DNA of 64,000 nucleotides, from the NCBI RefSeq assembly GCF_012689525.1, contig NZ_CP051515.1, positions 1,116,001-1,180,000 of the forward strand. Reading direction: 5' to 3'. The stretch comes from Paraburkholderia aromaticivorans. Lineage in GTDB: Bacteria > Pseudomonadota > Gammaproteobacteria > Burkholderiales > Burkholderiaceae. Made by a program: the position numbers and the translations under genes. The notes under the pieces were generated by a model that saw only the letters and a program-made list of their open reading frames with translations, did no database searches and was not told the origin of the DNA. Below are positions 54,781 to 63,023 of the stretch, in pieces. The number at the start of each line of letters is the position of its first letter. Positions within the stretch are counted from its first letter, which is position 1.

Positions 54781-55943
54781 TCGCCCGGCTCATCGCGAAT
54801 CCGCAGGGCTTCGAGCTGTTCCAGGCGATCAGTCTGCTCGAACGCGCGGTGCCGCATGCGCGCCCGCTCGGTCGAGGCAATGGCGCGGGCGAAGGCGTGC
54901 GGCTGAGCGGTTTCGTGTCGCTTGCCTTCGAGCCGAGCGATGTCCACGGTGTGCGGCGTGGTGAGTCGCCGAGGCATCCGTCTGCTCACGAGCGCGAGCC
55001 GCAAGACGCGCCTCGCGCATACGAACACGAACACGACCGGCAAACTCCGGCCTACACGCTGTCCACGCCGGTGCTCACGCTGGCCGGCGCAAACGGCCCG
55101 CTGCCCATGCCGTTCACGGAACTGGTGCTGGAGGGTCGCGCACGGCGCGACTTCGCCACCGCCGACCTGCTCGACATTTTCAATCACCGCTTTCTCTCGT
55201 TTCTCTATCGCAGCCGCAAGAAGCACGCGCCCGGTTTGAACTGGCGCTCGCCGCACGCTTCGGCGCTGGCCGCATGCCTCGATGCGTTGAGCAATCTGGG
55301 GCTGCACGGTGCGCTGCGCGGCCCTCACGAGGAACGGCTGTGGATGCGTCATGCGGGCCTGCTCAGTGCGGCGCCGCGTTCGATGACGGGTCTGCTCGCG
55401 TTGCTGTCCGATCGCCTTGGGACGCCGGTGCGCGGTATGCAGTTTGTCGGCGGCTGGCGCCAGATCGACGCGACGGATTCGCTGCGGCTTGCGCGGGTGG
55501 GTACGCGCGCGCCCCGGCTCGGCGGACACAGTGTGCTCGGACGGCGGGCGTGGGACCAGGCCACCGGCATCCGCATCGAGTTCTCCGACCTGTCGCGTGA
55601 GCGCTTTGCCGCGTTGCTGCCCGGCGGCCGCGATCACGCGCTGGCGCAATGGCTGATCCAGTGTTACGTGCAACAGGATTTCGACGTGGAGTTCGTGCTG
55701 AAACTCACGCCGCAAAGGGTGAATTGCGCACTCGGCGGCCCGAATGCCGCCCGGCTCGGCTGGACCTCCTGGGTGGCCGGCGGACAGCAGAATGCGCAAG
55801 ACGACGGCGCCTCGCTTGACACCGCGCGCACCAACCCTACAACAACCGCACTCGGCACCACTGCCGCGGCGCCGGCGCCAGTTCGTCTCGCGCTGCGCGC
55901 GGCCGGCAACCCCCCGCGCCACTACGAAGGATGCAGCGCATGA
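54735..55943 (+). CDS. tssG: T6SS baseplate protein TssG
   Basis: A 402-residue protein. Family features: IANPQGFELFQAISLLERAV near the start, LTLAGANGPLPMPFTELVLE, DIFNHRFLSFLYRSRKKHAP and the C-terminal HALAQWLIQCYVQQDFDVEF. GTGGAG lies 8 bases before ATG 54735; an in-frame ATG 9 bases later is an alternative. The C-terminal 60 residues are a low-complexity Thr/Ala/Pro tail not usual in the family. It overlaps tssF by 46 bases and clpV by 4, indicating tight coupling. Confidence 0.94.
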   Translation: MEAMGTDDRLPAAALIARLIANPQGFELFQAISLLERAVPHARPLGRGNGAGEGVRLSGFVSLAFEPSDVHGVRRGESPRHPSAHEREPQDAPRAYEHEHDRQTPAYTLSTPVLTLAGANGPLPMPFTELVLEGRARRDFATADLLDIFNHRFLSFLYRSRKKHAPGLNWRSPHASALAACLDALSNLGLHGALRGPHEERLWMRHAGLLSAAPRSMTGLLALLSDRLGTPVRGMQFVGGWRQIDATDSLRLARVGTRAPRLGGHSVLGRRAWDQATGIRIEFSDLSRERFAALLPGGRDHALAQWLIQCYVQQDFDVEFVLKLTPQRVNCALGGPNAARLGWTSWVAGGQQNAQDDGASLDTARTNPTTTALGTTAAAPAPVRLALRAAGNPPRHYEGCSA

Positions 55944-58675
55944 ACATCGATATCCGCACGTTGCTGAGCCGGCTCAATCCGGAGTGCAAGCACGCGATGG
56001 AGCAGGCCGCGCAAGCGTGCGTGCGGCAGACCCATTACAACGTGGATGTCGAGCATCTGCTGTTGACCTTGCTCGAAGCGGATGCGCCCGATCTGCACGC
56101 GATCCTCGCGCATTTCCAGATCAAGCCCGACACGCTGATCGCGCAACTCCAGAAATCGATCGATCAGTTCAAGCGCGGCAATGGCCGCACGCCGGCTTTG
56201 TCGCCGAACTTTTCGTCGCTGTTTCAGGAAGCCTGGTTATTGAGCTCGATGCTGCTCGCGGAGCAACAGATCCGCTCCGGCACGCTCGTGCTCGCGCTGC
56301 TCGAGGTCGACAGCTTGCGCGGCCTGCTGCTCGAATCGGCGCCGGCGTTGCTGAACATTCCGCGCGCGACCTTGCGCGAGATGCTGCCGACCGTGCTGGC
56401 CGGCTCGGCGGAAGACGCCGGCGGCGCTGCCGCGCGCAGCGCTGCGCCAGGCGGCAAGCCTGCCGATGCGTCCGGTGAAACGGCCACTCCGCAAGTGCAA
56501 TCCGCCATGCCGTCGATGTCGCGCGCGCCGGGCGGCGGCACGCAACGCACCGCGCTCGATCAGTACACCGTCGACCTCACCGGTCTGGCCCGCGAAGGCG
56601 CGATCGATCCGATTCGCGGCCGCGATGCGGAGATCCGTCAACTGATCGACGTGCTGCTGCGGCGGCGCCAGAACAATCCGATTCTGACGGGTGAGGCAGG
56701 CGTCGGCAAGACGGCGGTCGTCGAAGGTTTCGCGCAACGCATCGTGTTGGGCGACGTGCCGCCCGCGCTGATGAACGTGTCGGTTCGCTCGCTCGATCTC
56801 GCGTTGCTGCAGGCCGGCGCCGGCGTGAAGGGCGAATTCGAGAATCGCCTGAAGTCGGTGATCGCCGAGGTGAAGGCGTCGCCGGTTCCCGTGATTCTCT
56901 TTATCGATGAAGCGCATCAGCTGATCGGCGCGGGCGGCAGCGAAGGACAGGGCGATGCGGCCAACCTGCTCAAACCGGCGCTGGCGCGCGGCGAGCTGCG
57001 CACCATCGCCGCGACGACATGGGCGGAATACAAGAAGTATGTCGAGCGCGACCCGGCGCTCGCGCGGCGCTTCCAGGTGGTGAAGGTCGAGGAGCCGAGC
57101 GAAGCGGTCGCCATCGACATGCTGCGCGGCATGGTGCAAAAGCTCGCCGAACATCACGGCGTGGAAATTCTCGACGACGCGGTGCGCGATGCGGTCAAGC
57201 TGTCGCATCGCTATATTTCCGGCCGCCAGTTGCCCGACAAGGCGATCAGCGTGCTCGACACCGCGTGCGCGCGGGTCGCGATCGGGCAGAACGGCGTGCC
57301 CGAGGAAATCGAAGCGCTGGGCCGTTCGATCGAGAGCAACGAAAACCAGTTGCGCATTCTGCGTCACGAAGCCGCCACCGGCAGCGATCGCGCGGACGCG
57401 ATCGTTGCCGTCAACAAGCAGCTCGACGAAGAGCGCGCGCAGCACGCGCGTCTCTCTGAAAAGCTCGTCACCGAAAAGCATGCGGTCGGCGAAATCATCG
57501 CGTGGCGCAAGAAAATCGGCCTCTATCTGGCGGATGAACGCAAGGCCGCGGAGGGCGACGATGCCGAGGACGGCGCGTCGTTGACGGCGAATCTGGCGCG
57601 CCTGGAGAAAGGGCTCGAAGCTGTCCAGAGCGATGAGCCGATGGTGCCGGTCTGCGTCGATTCCGCCATCGTGGCGAAGGTGATTTCTGGCTGGACCGGC
57701 ATCCCGGTTGGCCGGATGCTCGCCGACGAATTGCACACGGTTCTATATCTGCAGGACAAGCTCGCCGAGCGCGTGGTCGGCCAGGACCAGGCGCTCGACG
57801 CGATTGCGCGCCGCGTGCGCACGTTCCGCGCCGATCTCGACGATCCGGGCAAGCCGGTCGGCGTATTCCTGCTGGTCGGGCCAAGCGGTGTCGGCAAGAC
57901 GGAAACGGCCTTTGCACTCGCGGACACGCTGTACGGCGGCGAGCGCAACATGATTACCGTCAACATGTCCGAGTTTCAGGAGGCCCATAGCGTGTCCGGC
58001 CTGAAGGGCGCACCGCCCGGCTACGTGGGCTATGGACGCGGCGGCGTGCTGACCGAAGCGGTTCGGCGTCGTCCGTACAGCGTCGTGCTGCTCGACGAAA
58101 TGGAAAAAGCCCATCCCGACGTGCTCGAACTGTTTTTCCAGGTGTTCGACAAGGGCGTGATGGAAGACGGCGAAGGCGTCCCGATCGACTTCAAGAACAC
58201 GCTGATCCTGCTGACCTCGAACGCGGCGCAGGACATCATCACCGACGCGTGCCAAGGCGGCCGGCGGCCGGAACCCGAGGCGCTGATCGAACGCCTGCGT
58301 CCGGCGCTGCTCAAGCAGTTCAGCCCAGCGTTTCTCGGCCGCCTCGTGCTCGTGCCTTATTACCCGCTCGGCGACGCGCAGATCACGTCGATCGTCAATC
58401 TGAAGCTCACGCGACTCGCGCAGCGTTTCGAACGCAATCACCACGCGCGTCTGACGTGGGACGAACCGTTGGCTGCGTTGATTACCGAGCGCTGCAAGGA
58501 AGTGGATAGCGGCGCGCGCAATGTCGATCACATCCTGACGCAATCGATCTTGCCCGAACTGGCGCGCCAGGTGCTGGAACGCATTTCGATCGCCGAACCG
58601 TTCGGCGGCGTGCACCTCGCGTTGAATGACGTGGGTGGCATCGAATTCCGCTTCCTGTCTGTCGAGGAGGCGTAG
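55940..58675 (+). CDS. clpV: T6SS sheath-recycling ATPase ClpV (TssH)
   Basis: A 911-residue AAA+ unfoldase that disassembles contracted sheaths. N-domain (1-160, with TLLSRLNPECKHAMEQAAQA), then AAA1 with Walker A GEAGVGKTA and Walker B VILFIDEAH, a middle coiled coil (about 455-540), AAA2 with GPSGVGKTE, and the C-terminal D2-small domain. The T6SS-type N-terminus and position distinguish it from ClpB. ATG at 55940 overlaps the tssG stop (ATGA); an in-frame ATG 9 bases earlier is possible. Confidence 0.97.
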   Translation: MNIDIRTLLSRLNPECKHAMEQAAQACVRQTHYNVDVEHLLLTLLEADAPDLHAILAHFQIKPDTLIAQLQKSIDQFKRGNGRTPALSPNFSSLFQEAWLLSSMLLAEQQIRSGTLVLALLEVDSLRGLLLESAPALLNIPRATLREMLPTVLAGSAEDAGGAAARSAAPGGKPADASGETATPQVQSAMPSMSRAPGGGTQRTALDQYTVDLTGLAREGAIDPIRGRDAEIRQLIDVLLRRRQNNPILTGEAGVGKTAVVEGFAQRIVLGDVPPALMNVSVRSLDLALLQAGAGVKGEFENRLKSVIAEVKASPVPVILFIDEAHQLIGAGGSEGQGDAANLLKPALARGELRTIAATTWAEYKKYVERDPALARRFQVVKVEEPSEAVAIDMLRGMVQKLAEHHGVEILDDAVRDAVKLSHRYISGRQLPDKAISVLDTACARVAIGQNGVPEEIEALGRSIESNENQLRILRHEAATGSDRADAIVAVNKQLDEERAQHARLSEKLVTEKHAVGEIIAWRKKIGLYLADERKAAEGDDAEDGASLTANLARLEKGLEAVQSDEPMVPVCVDSAIVAKVISGWTGIPVGRMLADELHTVLYLQDKLAERVVGQDQALDAIARRVRTFRADLDDPGKPVGVFLLVGPSGVGKTETAFALADTLYGGERNMITVNMSEFQEAHSVSGLKGAPPGYVGYGRGGVLTEAVRRRPYSVVLLDEMEKAHPDVLELFFQVFDKGVMEDGEGVPIDFKNTLILLTSNAAQDIITDACQGGRRPEPEALIERLRPALLKQFSPAFLGRLVLVPYYPLGDAQITSIVNLKLTRLAQRFERNHHARLTWDEPLAALITERCKEVDSGARNVDHILTQSILPELARQVLERISIAEPFGGVHLALNDVGGIEFRFLSVEEA

Positions 58676-58679
58676 CAGC

Positions 58680-60575
58680 ATGTCCAGCGTGCCCAGCCAG
58701 GCCAACAGCTTCGTCTCGGTCACGACGCCGTTCGGCGCCGACGTGCTGCTGCTCGACGGTTTCGGCGGTCGCGAGGCGATCTCCGAGCCGTTTCATTTCG
58801 ACTTGCGGATGCACTCGGCGAACAAGGCACTGGACGCGCAGACCATCATCGGCAAGAGCGTCACGGTGACGGTCAAGGATCAGGTCGGCACGCCGCGCTA
58901 CTTCAACGGCATCGTCAAGCGCTTCGCGCACACGGGCGCCAATTCGCAGTACGGCTTCTACTCGGCCGAACTTGCGCCGCGCCTGTGGCTGCTGACGCTC
59001 GGCCAGGACCGGATGATCTATCAGAACCAGAGCGCGCTCGACATCGTCAAGACCGTGCTGGGCAGCTTTCAGGTGCCGCTCGAATTGCGCATCAGCGGCA
59101 GCGACTATGCGGTGCGCGAGTACTGCGTGCAGTACGACGAAAGCGCGTTCGCCTTTATTTCGCGGCTGATGGAAGAGGAAGGCATTTTCTATTTCTTCAC
59201 CTTCGCGAATGGCGCGCACACGATGGTGCTCGCCGACAGCCCGTCGGCGCACGAAGTCGGTCAGCCGACGCTGTATTTCGCGCCCGACAGCAGCGTGGCG
59301 CCGCGCGCCGAGCGGGTCGCCGACTTCACCCTGACGCAGGGCATCGTGTCCGGCGAACATGTGCTTGGCGATTACGACTATCTGGCCGCGGCCAGTTCGA
59401 CGGCGTCGTCGAGCGCGAGCGCGTCCGTGCCCACCGGACGGCGCTATACGTTTCCCGGCAAGTACGCGACCAGCGCGGAAGGCACGCGCAAATCCGCAGT
59501 CCGGCTCGCCGCGCAAACCGTACAGCAGCAGACCGGACGCGGCGCCAGCTATTGCTATGCGCTGACGGCCGGCACGTCGTTCGCGCTGAGCGGACACGTC
59601 AACAGCGCGCTCAACGTGTCGTATGTGGTGCGCGACGTCACGCATACGGCATCGAACGATACGTACAGCAACGAATTCCATGTGTTTCCGGAATCGGTGC
59701 CGTTTCGCGCGCCGCTCGTGACGCCGCGTCCGCTGGTCGCCGGGACGCACACCGCGAAAGTGGTCGGTTCGTCCGGCGAAGAAATCTGGACCGACGCGAA
59801 CGGCCGCGTGAAGCTGAAATTCCCTTGGGACGGCAGTGCCGGCGCCGATGAGAACAGCTCGTGCTGGGTGCGCGTGTCGCAGGCATCGGCGGGGCAAGGA
59901 TGGGGACATCTGTTCCTGCCGCGCATCGGCCAGGAAGTGGTGGTGAGCTACGTCGACGGCGACCCCGACCGGCCGCTCGTGACCGGCAGTGTCTACAACG
60001 GCCAGAACACGACGCCGGTCGCGCTGCCTTCGCTGCAGACACAAAGCGTGATGCGCTCGCGCTCGTCGAAAAGCGGCACCGCCGGCAACGAAATCCGCAT
60101 GGAAGACAAGCTCAATTCAGAAGAGCTGTATTTCCACGCGCAAAAAGACATGACGGTCGCGATCGAAAATGCGCTGACCACGACCGTCATGGCCGGCGCC
60201 GAATCGCATGTGATTCAGAAGGGCGACCGCACGATCGACGTGCAGACCGGCAAGGAAACGCACAACGTCAAAGGCACCCGTTCGCTCGACGTCACCGGCG
60301 ACGAGACGCACACCAACCATGCGGCCTTCACGCAGAACGTGACCGGCAATTACACGCTGAAGGTCAGCGGCAACCTCGTGCTCGACGTAAGCGGTTCGAT
60401 CAGCATCAAGGCGGGCACGTCGCTCAGCAGCGAAGCCGGCACCACGCATGCGAGCAAGGCGGGCACGACCTTGAGCAATGAAGGACTGTCGCTTTCACAC
60501 AAGGCCTCGACGACGCAGACCGTCGACGGCGGCGGCATGCTCGCGCTCAAGGGCGGACTGGTCAAACTGAACTGA
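58680..60575 (+). CDS. vgrG: T6SS spike protein VgrG (TssI)
   Basis: A 631-residue VgrG: gp27-like domain (1-370), gp5 OB-fold region (WVRVSQASAGQGWGHLFLPR, RIGQEVVVSYVDGDPDRPLV) and a C-terminal beta-helix (about 470-631). The helix carries repeats such as GTRSLDVTGDETHTNHAAFT and ISIKAGTSLSSEAGTT, ending GGGMLALKGGLVKLN. No C-terminal toxin domain is present, so effectors must ride through adaptors or PAAR proteins. GAGGAGG lies 9 bases before the ATG. Confidence 0.97.
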   Translation: MSSVPSQANSFVSVTTPFGADVLLLDGFGGREAISEPFHFDLRMHSANKALDAQTIIGKSVTVTVKDQVGTPRYFNGIVKRFAHTGANSQYGFYSAELAPRLWLLTLGQDRMIYQNQSALDIVKTVLGSFQVPLELRISGSDYAVREYCVQYDESAFAFISRLMEEEGIFYFFTFANGAHTMVLADSPSAHEVGQPTLYFAPDSSVAPRAERVADFTLTQGIVSGEHVLGDYDYLAAASSTASSSASASVPTGRRYTFPGKYATSAEGTRKSAVRLAAQTVQQQTGRGASYCYALTAGTSFALSGHVNSALNVSYVVRDVTHTASNDTYSNEFHVFPESVPFRAPLVTPRPLVAGTHTAKVVGSSGEEIWTDANGRVKLKFPWDGSAGADENSSCWVRVSQASAGQGWGHLFLPRIGQEVVVSYVDGDPDRPLVTGSVYNGQNTTPVALPSLQTQSVMRSRSSKSGTAGNEIRMEDKLNSEELYFHAQKDMTVAIENALTTTVMAGAESHVIQKGDRTIDVQTGKETHNVKGTRSLDVTGDETHTNHAAFTQNVTGNYTLKVSGNLVLDVSGSISIKAGTSLSSEAGTTHASKAGTTLSNEGLSLSHKASTTQTVDGGGMLALKGGLVKLN

Positions 60576-60631
60576 GGCAAGCGATCGAAACTTTTCTGTC
60601 ACCGCCAGCCGCAACGCCAGCCGACCCGTCG

Positions 60632-61327
60632 ATGCCATCGCAAGCGACGGATGGCGGCGCGCGGATCGTCGAAGAGCGCGACGAAGCGGGCCGCCTCGTC
60701 GGCCGCGCGTCGTTGCTGGCCGGCGTGCCGCATGGCGAGAACACGCGCTATGCGCCCGACGGCACCGCGCTCGTGCAGGCCAACTTTGCGCACGGCGCAC
60801 TGAGCGGGCCGCTGACCGCCTTCGACGAGCAGGGCGTGCCGCTGCAGCAAGCGCACTACCTGAACGGCAAGCTGCATGGCGTGACGACGCTTTATCAGGA
60901 AGGCCGCGTTGCCGCGCGTCAGCACTATGTGCAAGGCGTGCCGCATGGCGAGAGCGTCTCCTACGCGCCGTCGGGACTCGTCACGTCACGGCTGAATTAC
61001 ACGGCGGGCAAACTCGATCGCGAGGCGTTGTTCATGAGTGACGGCGTCATCGTGCGGCGCGTGAACTACCGTCACGGACTGCTCGACGGCGAAACGCGCG
61101 ACTACTCACGCGAAGGCGCGCTGGTTCAATCATCGCCTTACCGCGCGGATCTGCTGCATGGCACCGTGCGCCGCTTCGCGCCCGACGGCAGCGTGGTGGA
61201 AGAGCGTGTCTACCAGCAAGGCAAGCCGCAAGGCGAATGGCGCAAGGTCGACGCGGGCCAGCCGCCCGGCGGTTCGCCCGCCGCGCCGCGGCTCGTCAAG
61301 CATTTTGAAAAATGGGTGAGGGGCTAG
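60632..61327 (+). CDS. MORN-repeat protein (YwqK-like) after vgrG
   Basis: A 231-residue protein made of about eight MORN/YwqK-type repeats of roughly 23 residues, each with the pattern G-x-x-H/D-G-x-x-x-x-Y/F, for example GVPHGENTRYAPDGTALVQA and GVPHGESVSYAPSGLVTSRL. It forms a beta-hairpin stack. YwqK-type proteins sit in many vgrG islands; some are called antitoxins, but this is not proven here. ATG at 60632 has no clear site, and the frame stays open back to the vgrG stop, so a non-ATG start upstream is possible. It overlaps no neighbour. Confidence 0.9.
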   Translation: MPSQATDGGARIVEERDEAGRLVGRASLLAGVPHGENTRYAPDGTALVQANFAHGALSGPLTAFDEQGVPLQQAHYLNGKLHGVTTLYQEGRVAARQHYVQGVPHGESVSYAPSGLVTSRLNYTAGKLDREALFMSDGVIVRRVNYRHGLLDGETRDYSREGALVQSSPYRADLLHGTVRRFAPDGSVVEERVYQQGKPQGEWRKVDAGQPPGGSPAAPRLVKHFEKWVRG

Positions 61328-61329
61328 AC

Positions 61330-61716
61330 GTGGGCATCCAGGTAACGGCAGGGACCACGCTCCAATGCAGCTTCGGCGCCGCGCCCGGCGCGCTCGGCGT
61401 ACTGCCGGCGAACCGCGTGCTGTCCGGCGCGCCGGCGGCCACCATCATGGACCATCTGCCGATGGTCAACGTGGTGCCGTTCGGCACCTGCAGTTGCCTG
61501 GGCAATCCGATGGTCGCCGCCGCGACCGCCGCGGCGCTCGGCGCGTTGACGCCGATGCCGTGCCTGCCGGTCACCGCCGCGCCGTGGGTGCCGGGTTCGC
61601 CGACCGTGCTGATCGGCGGAATGCCGGCGCTGCAGAATTCGTCGAAGCTGATGTGCTCCTGGGGCGGCGTCATCCAGATCGTCGCGCCCGCGCAGTTCAC
61701 CACCATGGTTCCTTGA
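61330..61716 (+). CDS. DUF4280 (PAAR-like) protein
   Basis: About 128 residues. The Cys-containing pattern GTTLQCSFGAAPGALGVLPA, IMDHLPMVNVVPFGTCSCL, LTPMPCLPVTAAPWVPGSP and SSKLMCSWGGVIQIVAPAQ is that of DUF4280, a PAAR-like cap for VgrG. It probably sharpens the spike and carries cargo. I chose GTG at 61330 because GAGGGG lies 6 bases upstream; an ATG at 61312, overlapping the MORN gene, is an alternative. Four conserved cysteines are visible. Confidence 0.88.
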   Translation: MGIQVTAGTTLQCSFGAAPGALGVLPANRVLSGAPAATIMDHLPMVNVVPFGTCSCLGNPMVAAATAAALGALTPMPCLPVTAAPWVPGSPTVLIGGMPALQNSSKLMCSWGGVIQIVAPAQFTTMVP

Positions 61717-61728
61717 GGATAGAGGCCA

Positions 61729-61977
61729 ATGCAGCAATACGTTTTTTCCATGACTTCGCGGATGGTGACCATTGCCGCGGCCTGTGCGTTGTTGCTCTGC
61801 GTCCTGCTGTTCCTGCTGGGCGTCGAGATCGGCGCGCGTTTCAGCGCCGACGCGCCGCGGGACGAATCCGCGACACCGGTAGCCCGCGCGACGGTCGCCA
61901 CCGGCAGCGTGGCGCCGCAGTCGGCGTCGCCGGGCGCCAATGACCTCGCCCCGGTTCCCGCTTCTTCGACTCTCTAA
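61729..61977 (+). CDS. Small single-pass membrane protein
   Basis: An 82-residue protein: a short N-terminal tail, one transmembrane helix (TIAAACALLLCVLLFLLGVE) and a Ser/Ala/Pro-rich periplasmic tail. GAGG lies just before the ATG. I do not recognise the family. It is coupled by position (12 bases after the DUF4280 gene, 13 before the solute-binding protein start), so it probably belongs to the T6SS-linked operon. Confidence 0.75.
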   Translation: MQQYVFSMTSRMVTIAAACALLLCVLLFLLGVEIGARFSADAPRDESATPVARATVATGSVAPQSASPGANDLAPVPASSTL

Positions 61978-61990
61978 GGCTGGTATTTTC

Positions 61991-62998
61991 ATGTCGTTTC
62001 CGCTCCTTATCCTCGTCCGGTTCCTCGACCGCCAAGCCCTGGCGGCATGCCTCACGCGCGGCGTGCAGCGCCGGGTGGCCGTGCTGCTCATCGCGATTGC
62101 CACGCTGACCACCCTGGCCATACTGGGCTCGCCGCCCGCCGGCGCCGCGGGCACGCCGCCGGCACCGGCTGCGGCCGTTTCACCGGCTGCACCGGCCGCC
62201 GCCGCTGCCACAGCCGCGTTGCCGACCACCTCGACGGGGCTCGTCCAGATGCCGGACGGCCGCCTGCTGGCGCCGGAGTTCGCACGCATCGTCGGCCGGG
62301 GAGAGCTGGTGGTCGCGGTGCTCGGCGTCGACCAGCCGCCGTTCTTCGAAGAACACGATGGCAAGCTGAGCGGCCTCGACATCACGCTCGCCACCGACAT
62401 CGCCAGAAAGCTCGGGGTAAAGGTGCGCTTCAATCGCGACGCGAAGACTTTTGACGACGTTGTGAGCCTGCTCGCTAAAGGTAAGGCGGATATTGCCGTC
62501 AGTAAGTTGTCGCGGACGCTGTCGCGCGCGCAGGTGATCAGTTTCAGCGCGCCGTATCTGAGCCTGAAACGTTCGCTGCTGCTCAATCGCGTGAAGTTCG
62601 CGCAACTGGCGCATGGCCGGCCGGTGCCGGAAGTGATCCGCGCGTACGACGGCTCGATCGGCGTGGTCGCCAATTCGTCATACGCCGGCTATGTCACCAA
62701 CAACTTTCCGAAGGCGCAAGTGCGTAGTTATCCGACCTGGGATGCGGTCCTGAGCGCGCTGAACGCCGGCGAAGTGACAGCGGCCTTTCGCGACGAGTTC
62801 GAGGTCAAGCGCGTGCTCAAGATCGACCCGACCGCGTCGCTGCGGCTTCGTGTCGTCACCTTGCAGGATCTGGAAGACACGCTTGCCATCGGTGTGAACG
62901 TGTCCGAGCCGACGCTGCTCGCGTTCGTCAACCAGTTTCTGGCAGAGCGCAATACGAAGTTCGATGTCGGCACTGTTCTTCAGGCCACCGATCACTGA
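61991..62998 (+). CDS. Family 3 extracellular solute-binding protein
   Basis: A 335-residue protein. A hydrophobic N-terminal segment (about residues 29-47, VAVLLIAIATLTTLAILGS) followed by a long Ala/Pro linker suggests a membrane anchor or signal. The binding domain (about 95-335) shows LVVAVLGVDQPPFFEEHDGK, LSGLDITLATDIARKLGVKV, GKADIAVSKLSRTLSRAQV and YAGYVTNNFPKAQVRSYPTW, as in amino-acid binding proteins. No ABC permease or ATPase follows; the next gene is a symporter, so it may act with that or as a sensor. The start at 61991 has a weak site. Confidence 0.88.
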   Translation: MSFPLLILVRFLDRQALAACLTRGVQRRVAVLLIAIATLTTLAILGSPPAGAAGTPPAPAAAVSPAAPAAAAATAALPTTSTGLVQMPDGRLLAPEFARIVGRGELVVAVLGVDQPPFFEEHDGKLSGLDITLATDIARKLGVKVRFNRDAKTFDDVVSLLAKGKADIAVSKLSRTLSRAQVISFSAPYLSLKRSLLLNRVKFAQLAHGRPVPEVIRAYDGSIGVVANSSYAGYVTNNFPKAQVRSYPTWDAVLSALNAGEVTAAFRDEFEVKRVLKIDPTASLRLRVVTLQDLEDTLAIGVNVSEPTLLAFVNQFLAERNTKFDVGTVLQATDH

Positions 62999-63023
62999 TA
63001 CGCATCACGCAAGAGAGCACACC

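Noticed and set aside
56237..57736. 499-codon minus-strand frame inside clpV
   Set aside because: Shadow of a clear AAA+ gene.
58482..60044. 520-codon minus-strand frame inside vgrG
   Set aside because: Shadow of a clear VgrG gene, Arg/His-rich.
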